From Carnobacterium divergens DSM 20623 (GTDB lineage: Bacteria > Bacillota > Bacilli > Lactobacillales > Carnobacteriaceae): DNA of 64,000 nt. The DNA lies in NCBI RefSeq assembly GCF_000744255.1, contig NZ_JQLO01000001.1:620001-684000 (forward strand), given 5' to 3'. A program made the position numbers and the translations under genes. The notes below the pieces were generated by a model. That model was given only the letters and a program-made list of their open reading frames with translations, ran no database searches and was not told the origin of the DNA. This document shows positions 25,989-34,524 of this stretch, in pieces. Numbering within the stretch: position 1 is the first letter of the stretch; each line of letters starts with the position of its first letter.

Positions 25989-26504
25989 ATGAAAACAATT
26001 GTGACCCCACGTTTAGAATTAATTCCTTATCGTCAAGAATTAATTGAAGCAACTCTTTTAGGGGATGAAAAATTAACTCAAGTATCAGGCTTTCAAGTTG
26101 CAAAAGGTTGGCCTGGTGTCGAATTCTTTTTTTATTTGCCTTTTGTCTTAGAAGAAGTACGTCAAGATGCTTCCTTAGAACACTGGACGTATTTAGTAGT
26201 AGTAAAAGAAAAACAGATGATTATCGGTGAAGTTAGTGCACAAGGCAACCCGTTAGTTTCTGGTATCGCAGAAATTGGATACGGAATTGTTGACGAATTT
26301 AAAGGAAATGGTTATGCGACTGAGGCAACAATAGCTTTTATTGATTTTTTAGAAGCATCCTATTCTTTTCAGCTTGTGGCAAAAGCCTATCAACATCATC
26401 AAGTTTCACATCACATTCTACAAAAACTAGGATTTCATAAGACAGGAGAAGAATTGCTTGGTGGAGATGAACTTATTTTTCAGTTTGAAAAACCTCATTT
26501 GTGA
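25989..26504 (+). CDS. GNAT family N-acetyltransferase (RimJ/RimL-like)
   Basis: The 171-residue protein starts TPRLELIPYRQELIEATL, as RimJ/RimL-type acetyltransferases do, and has the CoA motif GYGIVDEFKGNGYATEA. Such proteins acetylate ribosomal protein N-termini or small molecules; the target here cannot be told. AATAGGAG precedes the ATG. An inverted repeat TCTCA-TTTA-TGAGA (25916-25929) lies about 60 bases upstream, next to a possible -10. Confidence 0.85.
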   Translation: MKTIVTPRLELIPYRQELIEATLLGDEKLTQVSGFQVAKGWPGVEFFFYLPFVLEEVRQDASLEHWTYLVVVKEKQMIIGEVSAQGNPLVSGIAEIGYGIVDEFKGNGYATEATIAFIDFLEASYSFQLVAKAYQHHQVSHHILQKLGFHKTGEELLGGDELIFQFEKPHL

Positions 26505-26544
26505 AAAATTAAATTAGAATGGCTTTGACTCTTTTTTGAAAATA

Positions 26545-26556
26545 ATGAACGTTCAT
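26545..26556. promoter_or_regulatory. 12-base palindrome upstream of the ECF transporter genes
   Basis: ATGAACGTTCAT is a perfect palindrome 35 bases before the S-component start. It has the look of a TetR-family operator. A TTGACT (26525-26530) precedes it, but no good -10 at normal spacing is seen. No regulator gene lies next to it. Confidence 0.45.
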
Positions 26557-26590
26557 ACATTAGGTGTAGTGAACAGAAAGGACTTTATAG

Positions 26591-27205
26591 ATGAAACAAT
26601 CTTCAAAATTAACCATTCGTGATTTAGTAACAATTGGCATTTTTACCGTATTAATTATCATGTTTGGTTTAATCGTCTCAATGGTAAGCCGTATTGCAAC
26701 AGGAGGTTTATCGATTTTAATTTCAGGAGGACTTAGCGCGTTCTTTTCAGCTCCCATTTATTTGCTATTATCTTTTCGTGTTGGAAAACGTGGAGTAGCA
26801 TTTCTAAATGCACTTTTACGTTCATTGATGTATGTCATCATGGGTGTTCCTCACGTATTATTAATTTTCATTCCAGCTGCGATTTTAGCAGAATTAATTA
26901 TGACGCCTCCAGCAACAGCATATAAAAGTTTAGGGAAAACGTCGCTCTCATGGGCCGTCTTTTCAACGTTTAATGCCTTACATGGACCGTTATTATTTGT
27001 AATGTTAGGTGCAAAATACATGATGGAAAAAGCACCACACAGCCCAAGTACAGAACGCTTGGCATTAATGTTAAATTATTATTATAACCCATGGATGATT
27101 GCCTTGATTGGTGGATTAGCCTTCGTTGGTGGTCTAGTTGGCTGTTTAATGGGCTGGAAATTATTGCATAAACATTTTGTTCGCGCAGGTTTAGTTAAAC
27201 TATAA
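26591..27205 (+). CDS. ECF transporter S component, MptD (Trep_Strep) family
   Basis: The 204-residue membrane protein has about five or six hydrophobic segments and ends in a basic tail. The N-terminal KLTIRDLVTIGIFTVLIIM and the ATGGLSILISGGLSAFF region match the Trep_Strep/MptD family. That family is thought to be the substrate-binding component of energy-coupling factor transporters. It begins a three-gene operon with an EcfT-like protein and a fused double ATPase, so this is a dedicated (group I) ECF transporter. The substrate is unknown, and I see no riboswitch that would hint at a vitamin. Confidence 0.82.
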   Translation: MKQSSKLTIRDLVTIGIFTVLIIMFGLIVSMVSRIATGGLSILISGGLSAFFSAPIYLLLSFRVGKRGVAFLNALLRSLMYVIMGVPHVLLIFIPAAILAELIMTPPATAYKSLGKTSLSWAVFSTFNALHGPLLFVMLGAKYMMEKAPHSPSTERLALMLNYYYNPWMIALIGGLAFVGGLVGCLMGWKLLHKHFVRAGLVKL

Positions 27206-27230
27206 AATTAAGGTCAAGGGAGAGGACTAA

Positions 27231-27920
27231 ATGATGCAACCATTGAAACTAGACGCAAGAACAAAAGCATTGGTTGTTCTTGTGGCTGGTTTTTTTGTTT
27301 TTTGGGTATCGGACATTGGGTTATATTTATTGATGACTTTTTTATCAGGATACTTACTTTCGTTAGGGAAATTTAAAGCAGCACCAAAATTTATTCTTGC
27401 TTTTCTTGTAACTGATTTTTTACAGCGTTTTACATTTGGGTACGAAGAATCCGTGATAATGGCAACCATTGCATTTTTTGCTTATTTTCAAGTTCGTTTA
27501 ATTCCGTTATTTATGGCGGGAATGGTATTGTCTCAAACACCACCTGGCGAATTGATTGCGGCCTTACAAAAATGTAAAGTTCCGCGGGTTGTAGTTATTC
27601 CACTAGCGGTAGGCTTACGTTTTATTCCAACAATCAGACAAGAATTTTTAATGATTATGGATGTGATGAGGCTACGTGGGATTGCGCCGACTGTTTGGAA
27701 TTTATGGCGTCATCCAATTTTGACTTTTGAATATTTATTAGTGCCATTAGTTATTCGAAGTTTAACGATTGCAGATGATATCTCTATGGCAGCTGTCACA
27801 AGAGGGATTGAAAATCCAGGACTGCGCACATCATTACGAGAAATCAAATTTAAAAAGGCGGATTATTTTGTAATTACGCTATTATTCATATGGGTAGGTG
27901 TCGTTTTCTATGTATCCTAA
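27231..27920 (+). CDS. ECF transporter transmembrane component EcfT
   Basis: This 229-residue membrane protein couples the S component to the ATPases. Two Ala/Arg-Arg-Gly coupling motifs typical of EcfT are present, in DVMRLRGIAPT (about 145) and AAVTRGIENPG (about 188). Hydrophobic segments fill the first 110 residues and one lies at the C-terminus. AAGGGAGAGG precedes the ATG at 27231. The end overlaps the ATPase start by 11 bases. Confidence 0.88.
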   Translation: MMQPLKLDARTKALVVLVAGFFVFWVSDIGLYLLMTFLSGYLLSLGKFKAAPKFILAFLVTDFLQRFTFGYEESVIMATIAFFAYFQVRLIPLFMAGMVLSQTPPGELIAALQKCKVPRVVVIPLAVGLRFIPTIRQEFLMIMDVMRLRGIAPTVWNLWRHPILTFEYLLVPLVIRSLTIADDISMAAVTRGIENPGLRTSLREIKFKKADYFVITLLFIWVGVVFYVS

Positions 27921-29418
27921 TCAGACAAAAAACAAAGAACCAATTATTGAATTAAACAATGTTTCTTTTTCATATGACTCTGATCATTATTTATTGAAAA
28001 ATATTTCTTGTTCAATCCTAGAAGGAGAGTTTATTTTACTGACCGGTCCAAGTGGAGGCGGAAAAACGACGTTAACTCGTGTTATAAATGGCATCATTCC
28101 TTATTTTTTTGGTGGCGAACGAAGTGGAACGGTTCAGGTTCAAGGAACAGAAATTAGTGAGCAGTCGTCTTGGGAGTTAGCAGAAATTTTGGGAAGTGTT
28201 TTTCAAGATCCAAGAAGTCAGTTTTTTGCTCCAATCGTCAAAGATGAGATTGCCTTTTTTTGTGAAAATTATAGCTTTCCCAGTGAAGAAATAAAAAAAA
28301 GAGTTACATTTGCTAGTGAAGAATTAGGGATTCAACATCTGTTGAAAAAAGAAGTGATTCAATTATCAAGCGGTGAAAAACAAAAAGTTGCAGTGGCATC
28401 GATTCGTGTTGCGAATCAAAAAATTTATGTTTTAGATGAACCCTCTGCAAATTTAGATAGTCAGGCTACGCTAGAACTTCAATCCATTTTAATGGATTGG
28501 AAAAAAGCAGGACATACAATTATCATTGCGGAACATCGTTTGTACTATTTATCGGATTTGATTGACCGTGCTTTTTATTTAAAAAACGGTTTATTGGAGC
28601 ATATCTTTACAAAGGACGAATGGCAAAATTTAACACAAGAACAATTGAAAAAGTATGGATTGAGAAGTCCTGTTTTACATTGGGATGACAGTGGTTGTTC
28701 GCCGGTTAGGCTTCAATCGTCTGCTAGTGTGAACAAGATTGAGGTTGAACAGTTAAGTATTGGATTTCCAAAAAGTAAAAAAAACATTGGTACAAAACTT
28801 GATTTTCAATTAAAATCAGGAGAAGTAGTGGCGTTAATTGGCGGAAATGGTGTTGGAAAAACAACATTAGCAAAAACGTTAAGTGGATTAATGAAAGAAA
28901 AAGCGGGTACGATTAGGTTAAATCAACAAAAAATAGCAACGAAGAAACGCAGTCAGTTAGCTTGGTATGTGATGCAAGAAGCCGACTATCAATTGTTTTC
29001 TGCGAGTGTTTTAGAAGAATTGATGATTGGTAAGAAGCGAACACCAGAATTAAAGAATAAAGCAGAAGAGGTTTTAAAAGCGTTAGATTTATGGAGTGTG
29101 CACTCACGGCATCCAGCGTCGCTTTCCGGGGGGCAAAAGCAACGTTTGACAATAGGTGTGGCATTGATGCAAGAAGTACCTTTAGTGATTTTAGATGAGC
29201 CAACAGCTGGTTTAGATGGTGGAAATTTACACCGTATTGTCAAAGTTATTGAAAAACAAGCTGCACTTGGTACTATTTTTTTAATGATTAGTCATGATTT
29301 TGAATTAATCAATCAAGTGGCCCAACGCGTGTTGGTTTTAAAAGATGGACACATGGAAAAAGATTACATTTTAACAAGCGAGCGTAGCCAATGGGTTTTA
29401 CAAGATATGCTAGGCTAA
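27910..29418 (+). CDS. ECF transporter ATPase with two fused ABC domains
   Basis: The 502-residue protein holds two ABC ATPase domains. Domain 1 has Walker A GPSGGGKTT (about 46) and signature LSSGEKQKV. Domain 2 has GGNGVGKTT (about 312), signature LSGGQKQRL and Walker B VILDEPTAGLDGG. It replaces the separate EcfA1 and EcfA2 used by housekeeping ECF modules. The first signature has SSG instead of SGG, common in such fusions. The ATG at 27910 overlaps the ecfT end, with GGGTAGGTG about 10 bases upstream; a GTG at 27898 is less likely. Confidence 0.88.
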   Translation: MYPNQTKNKEPIIELNNVSFSYDSDHYLLKNISCSILEGEFILLTGPSGGGKTTLTRVINGIIPYFFGGERSGTVQVQGTEISEQSSWELAEILGSVFQDPRSQFFAPIVKDEIAFFCENYSFPSEEIKKRVTFASEELGIQHLLKKEVIQLSSGEKQKVAVASIRVANQKIYVLDEPSANLDSQATLELQSILMDWKKAGHTIIIAEHRLYYLSDLIDRAFYLKNGLLEHIFTKDEWQNLTQEQLKKYGLRSPVLHWDDSGCSPVRLQSSASVNKIEVEQLSIGFPKSKKNIGTKLDFQLKSGEVVALIGGNGVGKTTLAKTLSGLMKEKAGTIRLNQQKIATKKRSQLAWYVMQEADYQLFSASVLEELMIGKKRTPELKNKAEEVLKALDLWSVHSRHPASLSGGQKQRLTIGVALMQEVPLVILDEPTAGLDGGNLHRIVKVIEKQAALGTIFLMISHDFELINQVAQRVLVLKDGHMEKDYILTSERSQWVLQDMLG

Positions 29419-29459
29419 AAAAGAATTTAATTCTAATCTAAAAATAGGGTGATATAAAA

Positions 29460-31109
29460 ATGAAAAAGAAATTTTGGATTATAGGGGTTTTAATAGCGCT
29501 TTTGTTAGTGATTGTAGGTTGTGCTAGCGAACAAAAAAAATCTCAAGAAACATCAATAAAGCAACCTGAAAAAAAGGATATACAAGAATTAACCGTAACA
29601 ACGAGTAATGAGTTAGCAACTTTAGATAGCGCACTGTATAGTGACGTGATTAGTTCCGATGCGATTGGTCAAATTTTTGAAGGTCTGTATCGAATTGATC
29701 AAGATAATAACGCCGAATTAGGAATGGCTGAAAGCGAGCCTAGTGTCAACGATGCTAAGACTGTTTATACATTTAAATTGAAAGAAGCAAAATGGTCAAA
29801 TGGCGATGACGTTAAAGCAAGTGATTTTGTATATGCGTTTCAAAAAGTAGTAGACCCAGCAACGGCTTCTCCAAGTGCCAACCAAATGGACATTTTCAAA
29901 AATGGAGCCCTAATTCGAGTGGGAGAAAAAGAGCTTTCTGACTTGGGTGTGAAAGCCTTAGACACTAAAACTATAGAGCTGACACTAGAAAACCCAATTC
30001 CATATTTAGCAAAAATGTTAACTGGAACTCCTTTTTTTCCACAAAATGAAATTCTTGCTAAAAAACTAGGAGAAAAATACGGTACAAACAGTAGCAATAT
30101 AGTTGGAAATGGTCCATTTGAATTAACTGACTGGTCAGGAACAAATTTAAATTGGACGTATCAAAAAAATCAAACGTATTGGGATCAAAAAAACGTTCAA
30201 CTAAAAAAAATAAATGTAGAGGTAGCAAAAGAAACGTCAACGGGAGCTAATTTATTTGATGGAGATCAAGTAGACTATACAGGTTTAACAGATGAATTTA
30301 TTCAAAAATATCAAGGCGCTAATTCTTATCACGAGCAGCCAAAAGCATTAATCGGTTATCTAGGCTTCAATACAACTAGGAAAGCAACTGGCAATGTACA
30401 CGTTCGGCGTGCACTTGCGTTAGCCTTTGATAAAAAAGCTTATACAGAATCGATTTTGATTGATGGTTCAAAGCCAATGGATGGGTTTATTCCTTTAGAT
30501 TTTTCAAAAAATCCTGCTAGCAATGAAGATTTCAGAACAGAAAATGGCTCATTAATGAGTTATGATGTAAAAAAAGCGCAAAAAGAATGGAAACTAGCAC
30601 AAGAAGAGCTAGGAGATACCGATTTAACTTTGGAAATTTTATCTTCCGACACTGGTTCTGCAAAAAAGACCGTAGAATTTTTACAAGCTCAGTACGAAAC
30701 CAATTTACCTGGCCTTAAAATTAAGTTGAAAAATGTTCCCTTGAAAAATCGCTTAGATTTAAATCGTTCTGGTGATTTTGATGTGTTCTTTGGAACTTGG
30801 ACACCCGATTATCAAGACCCCATAAATTTTTTAGAAATCTACCAGTCAAATGGGGGGATTAATTTTTCTAACTACCATAATAATGTCTACGACGAAGGAA
30901 TTAATGAAATAAAAGGGGAGCTTGCTACTAAACCTCAAGAGCGTTGGAAAAAAATGATGCAGTTAGAAAAACAATTGATTGAACAAGACGCTCCAATCGC
31001 AGTGATTTACCAAGGCGCACAAGCCTACTTATTGTCTTCTAAAGTGAAGCAATTACAAGTATTGCCTTTTGGACGTACGGTTTCTTATCGTTTAACTTTT
31101 GTTCAATAA
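29460..31109 (+). CDS. Peptide-binding lipoprotein (OppA family)
   Basis: The 549-residue solute-binding protein has a lipoprotein signal ending in LLVIVGC (lipidated Cys21) and family 5 binding-protein features such as EPSVNDAKTVYTFKLKEAKW and FVYAFQKVVDP. It would capture oligopeptides at the outer membrane face. No permease or ATPase genes of an Opp system lie nearby, so it is an orphan that would use a transporter encoded elsewhere. It follows the ECF operon by 41 bases without a visible terminator and could be read through from it. Confidence 0.9.
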   Translation: MKKKFWIIGVLIALLLVIVGCASEQKKSQETSIKQPEKKDIQELTVTTSNELATLDSALYSDVISSDAIGQIFEGLYRIDQDNNAELGMAESEPSVNDAKTVYTFKLKEAKWSNGDDVKASDFVYAFQKVVDPATASPSANQMDIFKNGALIRVGEKELSDLGVKALDTKTIELTLENPIPYLAKMLTGTPFFPQNEILAKKLGEKYGTNSSNIVGNGPFELTDWSGTNLNWTYQKNQTYWDQKNVQLKKINVEVAKETSTGANLFDGDQVDYTGLTDEFIQKYQGANSYHEQPKALIGYLGFNTTRKATGNVHVRRALALAFDKKAYTESILIDGSKPMDGFIPLDFSKNPASNEDFRTENGSLMSYDVKKAQKEWKLAQEELGDTDLTLEILSSDTGSAKKTVEFLQAQYETNLPGLKIKLKNVPLKNRLDLNRSGDFDVFFGTWTPDYQDPINFLEIYQSNGGINFSNYHNNVYDEGINEIKGELATKPQERWKKMMQLEKQLIEQDAPIAVIYQGAQAYLLSSKVKQLQVLPFGRTVSYRLTFVQ

Positions 31110-31113
31110 AAAT

Positions 31114-31148
31114 AAAAAAACTAGACTCTTCAAGAGTCTAGTTTTTTT
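31114..31148. terminator. Bidirectional terminator
   Basis: CTAGACTCTT and AAGAGTCTAG form a perfect stem with A and T runs on the two sides, shared by the oppA-like gene and the converging yueI-like gene. Confidence 0.92.
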
Positions 31149-31158
31149 ATGATAGTAA

Positions 31159-31599
31159 TTAAGAAAAAAGTCGTTTTAATAGCGATTTTTTTTCTGGTTC
31201 TTTAACAGGAGTTTCAGTGACCGGATACTTTTCTGCAATATCAATCACGGCACTATCGACAGCTTCTTTTGCCACTAACAATAAAGCGAAAGGGCTTTTA
31301 CTTGCAAACTGATTGGTTACAATAGTGAACTGAGTAGTTTGTTGATTACACAGTTTTATATAAGGACTAAACTCGCTTGAATCAATGGATCCATTTAAGA
31401 GGAGTTGAGCATCAGGGTGTTGTTCCATTTCTGTTTGAAGAGCTGTTAAATAATTTTTAGACACAAGTTCTTCTGGTGTCATTGATACATAAACACGCTC
31501 TCTTAAATTACCTAAAAACTTATTTCGTTCTTCAGGCTTGGTTTGAGGTGCTCCGTACAAGCCACTTGTTAAATAGTCTTGCACATCTTTTTCGCTCAT
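31159..31599 (-). CDS. YueI family protein (DUF1694)
   Basis: This 146-residue soluble protein matches the YueI/DUF1694 family of Firmicutes, shown by LTSGLYGAPQTKPEERNKFLG and RERVYVSMTPEEL near its N-terminus. No function is established. The start at 31599 follows AAGGAGGA on the minus strand. A Lys-rich C-terminal tail (EPEKKSLLKRLFS) could bind membrane or nucleic acid. It stands alone with its own promoter. Confidence 0.85.
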   Translation of the reverse strand: MSEKDVQDYLTSGLYGAPQTKPEERNKFLGNLRERVYVSMTPEELVSKNYLTALQTEMEQHPDAQLLLNGSIDSSEFSPYIKLCNQQTTQFTIVTNQFASKSPFALLLVAKEAVDSAVIDIAEKYPVTETPVKEPEKKSLLKRLFS

Positions 31600-31634
31600 A
31601 ATCAAGTCCTCCTTATAATGATTAGTGTAAGTAT

Positions 31635-31643
31635 AGTATACCA
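31635..31643 (-). promoter_or_regulatory. Extended -10 promoter of yueI-like gene
   Basis: On the minus strand, TGGTATACT is a strong extended -10 about 36 bases before the start, with TTCACG 17 bases further upstream. Confidence 0.6.
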
Positions 31644-31704
31644 TAGACTGTTTCTTACGTGAAATTTCGTTTTGTTAAAAAATACACAAAATTGCTAAAA
31701 AAGA

Positions 31705-31733
31705 TTGATTTTTAAGTAAAAGTCCGCTAAACT
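31705..31733 (+). promoter_or_regulatory. Promoter of the siderophore uptake operon
   Basis: TTGATT (31705-31710) and TAAACT (31728-31733) have 17-base spacing. The predicted start point falls at the left end of the Fur box. Confidence 0.7.
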
Positions 31734-31740
31734 CAATTAT

Positions 31741-31759
31741 GGGAATGAAAATCATTCTC
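31741..31759 (+). promoter_or_regulatory. Fur box
   Basis: GGGAATGAAAATCATTCTC matches the 19-base Fur consensus GATAATGATAATCATTATC at 15 positions and contains the perfect inverted repeat GAATGA-AAA-TCATTC. Placed at the transcription start, iron-loaded Fur would block initiation of the operon that follows. Confidence 0.85.
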
Positions 31760-31828
31760 AATTAGTAGAAACGCATCTCAGCTAGGTTTTTCTTACTTAG
31801 AGAGTGACGATAGAAAGAGGTATTCTCA

Positions 31829-32794
31829 ATGAGAAATGGGCTATGGATGGTTAGTGTCATTGTATTGGCAATTGCCTCGCTTTTTATTGGAGTTGAGTCC
31901 ATTCAATTGACTGATTTACTTCAATTAAATGATCGGCAACAGTTGGTGCTGTTAAGTACACGCTTTCCTCGCATGATTAGCTTGATTTTAGCGGGAGCAA
32001 CAATGAGTATTTCAGGTTTAATTATGCAACATTTAACACAAAATAAATTTGTTTCACCTACGACTTCTGGAACGATGGATAGTGCTAGAATTGGTATTTT
32101 AGTGGCAATGCTTGTCTTTAATGATGCCTCTATTTTGCAAAGGACTGGTATCGCTTTCCTGTTTGCAGTAGCAGGTACGTTTATCTTTATTGGAATTGTA
32201 AACCGAGTTAGAGTTAAAAGTACGATGATGATTCCGTTAATCGGCATGATGTTTGGTAGTATTATGGGATCGATTGCAACTTTTTTAGCCTATCAATATG
32301 ATTTAGTCCAAAATGTTTCTTCTTGGTTACAGGGGAATTTTTCGCTAGTAAGTCGTGGAAACTATGAATTGATTTACTTGGCGGTTCCGTTAATGATTGT
32401 AGCCTATCTTTATGCAGATTATTTTACGATTGCAGGTTTAGGAAAAGACATGGCAACAAGCATTGGCGTTTCTTATCAAGTGGTACAATTTGGTGGCGTT
32501 TTGATTGTTTCACTGGCTACAGCTGTTGTCATTTTGACAGTTGGAAGTGTCCCATTTTTAGGAATCATCATTCCTAATTTAGTTGCACTGATGCGAGGGG
32601 ATCATTTGAAAAACACGTTGTTGGAAACGGCATTGTTTGGTTCGGCATTTTTATTGGTTTGCGATATGATTAGCCGCGTTGTGATTGCACCCTACGAAGT
32701 TTCTGTCAGTTTAGTGGTGGGAATTATTGGAAGTGCACTCTTCATGTATCTATTGATGAGGGGAGAGAGCAGTCATGAAGCAAAAAAGAATTAA
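31829..32794 (+). CDS. Siderophore ABC transporter permease, FecCD family (YclN-like)
   Basis: This 321-residue, very hydrophobic FecCD/BtuC-type permease has eight to ten predicted helices and the family motif GSVPFLGIIIPNLVALMRGDH near residue 245, which contacts the ATPase. It is the first of four genes in the YclN-YclO-YclP-YclQ order known for catecholate (petrobactin) uptake in Bacillus. The Fur box upstream supports iron control. The exact siderophore is not known. AGAGG lies about 8 bases before the ATG. Confidence 0.9.
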   Translation: MRNGLWMVSVIVLAIASLFIGVESIQLTDLLQLNDRQQLVLLSTRFPRMISLILAGATMSISGLIMQHLTQNKFVSPTTSGTMDSARIGILVAMLVFNDASILQRTGIAFLFAVAGTFIFIGIVNRVRVKSTMMIPLIGMMFGSIMGSIATFLAYQYDLVQNVSSWLQGNFSLVSRGNYELIYLAVPLMIVAYLYADYFTIAGLGKDMATSIGVSYQVVQFGGVLIVSLATAVVILTVGSVPFLGIIIPNLVALMRGDHLKNTLLETALFGSAFLLVCDMISRVVIAPYEVSVSLVVGIIGSALFMYLLMRGESSHEAKKN

Positions 32795-33737
32795 TTTAAT
32801 CGTGCTGACAGGGTTAGTGGTCGTTTTGTTAGGTTTAATTATTTGTTATTTAACAGTCGATAGCGGTGGGAATTGGGATTATATTTTGCCTTTAAGAAGT
32901 AAAAAGCTGTTAGCCTTTTGTATTGTGGGGATTACAACTACAGTTGCAACGATTAGTTTTCAAACAATTACTGGCAATCAAATTTTAACACCAAGTATTT
33001 TAGGGTTAGACTCGCTTTATATTTTATTTCAAACGATGGTTTTATTCGTATATGGAAACAGTCATTTATTATTAGCGGATCGAAAAGTCAATTTTTTAGT
33101 GAGTGTGGCTTTGATGGTCATTGCAAGTGGCTTTTTATATCTGTTTATCTTTAAAAACCATCATACAAATTTGTACTTATTATTGATGTTAGGAATGATT
33201 GCAGGGACTTTTTTTAAGAGTATTAGTACGTTTATGCAAGTTTTGATGGACCCAAATGAATTCGATAAAATTCAAGGAAAGCTATTTGCTAGTTTTAATA
33301 ATATTGACGTTTCGATTCTGGCCCTCACAATTTTAGTTGGTAGTATTGCTTTATTCTTTTTAATCCGAAAAAATGCCGTTTTAGACGTTTTGCATTTAGG
33401 GAGAGAGCAAGCGATCAATCTAGGAGTGGTTGTTGAAAAAGAATTGTTGCAAATTTTAGTGTTGATTTCAATTTTAACGGCTGTTTCCACTGCGTTAGTT
33501 GGCCCAATTACCTTTTTAGGATTTATTGTTGCCAATTTAACGTATCGGATTTTTAAAACTTATCAGCATTTTTGGTTGTTTATCGGGGGCAGCTTGCTAG
33601 GAATCGTTGTTTTACTAATCGGACAACTTTTAGTGGAACGAGTTTTCCATTTAACGACTACGGTTAGTGTTGTGATTGAATTTATCGGTGGTTGCTATTT
33701 CATTTTCTTACTATTGAAAGAAAGGAAGCAAGGATAA
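32775..33737 (+). CDS. Siderophore ABC transporter permease, FecCD family (YclO-like)
   Basis: This second permease of 320 residues overlaps the first by 20 bases. The conserved coupling loop is VGPITFLGFIVANLTYRIFKTYQH near residue 240. The two permeases would form the heterodimeric membrane pore. The protein begins with a basic N-terminus and a membrane helix, KRINLIVLTGLVVVLLGLII. GGGGAGAG precedes the ATG, within the end of the preceding gene. Confidence 0.9.
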   Translation: MKQKRINLIVLTGLVVVLLGLIICYLTVDSGGNWDYILPLRSKKLLAFCIVGITTTVATISFQTITGNQILTPSILGLDSLYILFQTMVLFVYGNSHLLLADRKVNFLVSVALMVIASGFLYLFIFKNHHTNLYLLLMLGMIAGTFFKSISTFMQVLMDPNEFDKIQGKLFASFNNIDVSILALTILVGSIALFFLIRKNAVLDVLHLGREQAINLGVVVEKELLQILVLISILTAVSTALVGPITFLGFIVANLTYRIFKTYQHFWLFIGGSLLGIVVLLIGQLLVERVFHLTTTVSVVIEFIGGCYFIFLLLKERKQG

Positions 33738-34496
33738 ATGGAACTAAAAAAAGTATCAAAATCATATGGAACTAAAAAAGTTATCAGTGAGATTAGTTTA
33801 CCTATTAAAGAGGGAGCCATCACTGCTTTTATTGGACCTAATGGGGCGGGAAAGAGTACACTTTTAGCAATGATGAGTCGATTGACACCTAAAGACACGG
33901 GATTTATTTATATTGATGGTGGAGATGTAAAAACGTGGAAGCAAGATGCTTTGGCTAAAAAATTATCTATTTTAAAGCAGTCGAATTCATTTAGCTTGAA
34001 GTTAACTGTAAGAGAATTGGTTTCTTTTGGTCGCTTTCCATACTCAAAAGGGCGTTTGAAAAAAGAAGATGAAGAGAAAATTCAAGAAGCGTTAGTTTAT
34101 TTAGGGTTAGTTGAGATGGCTGAGGATGATGTGGGAACGTTATCTGGTGGTCAATTACAGCGAGCCTATATTGCAATGGTATTGGCACAGGATACGGATT
34201 ATATTCTATTAGATGAACCTTTGAATAATTTAGATATGAATTACGGCGTACAAATGATGAAGACCTTGCGACGACTAGTGGATGAATTAGGAAAGACGAT
34301 TATTTTAGTGATTCATGATATTAATTTTGCTGCAAGTTATGCTGATGAAATTGTTGCCATGAAGAATGGCGAGTTATTTGCAAGTGGATCAACAGATGAA
34401 ATGATGACTAAAGAAATATTAGATCCACTATACGAGATGGATATACGAATAGTTGAAATCGAAGGCAAACGTTTTTGTTTATATTTTAATGAATGA
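33738..34496 (+). CDS. Siderophore ABC transporter ATPase (YclP-like)
   Basis: The 252-residue ATPase has Walker A GPNGAGKST near residue 34, signature LSGGQLQRA and Walker B YILLDEPLNNLD. These are of the FecE/FepC type that power iron-siderophore import. Its ATG directly follows the stop of the second permease, with AAAGGAAG before it. Third gene of the Fur-controlled operon. Confidence 0.92.
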   Translation: MELKKVSKSYGTKKVISEISLPIKEGAITAFIGPNGAGKSTLLAMMSRLTPKDTGFIYIDGGDVKTWKQDALAKKLSILKQSNSFSLKLTVRELVSFGRFPYSKGRLKKEDEEKIQEALVYLGLVEMAEDDVGTLSGGQLQRAYIAMVLAQDTDYILLDEPLNNLDMNYGVQMMKTLRRLVDELGKTIILVIHDINFAASYADEIVAMKNGELFASGSTDEMMTKEILDPLYEMDIRIVEIEGKRFCLYFNE

Positions 34497-34524
34497 TGGA
34501 ATCAAGGAAAAGGACGTGGAGAAA

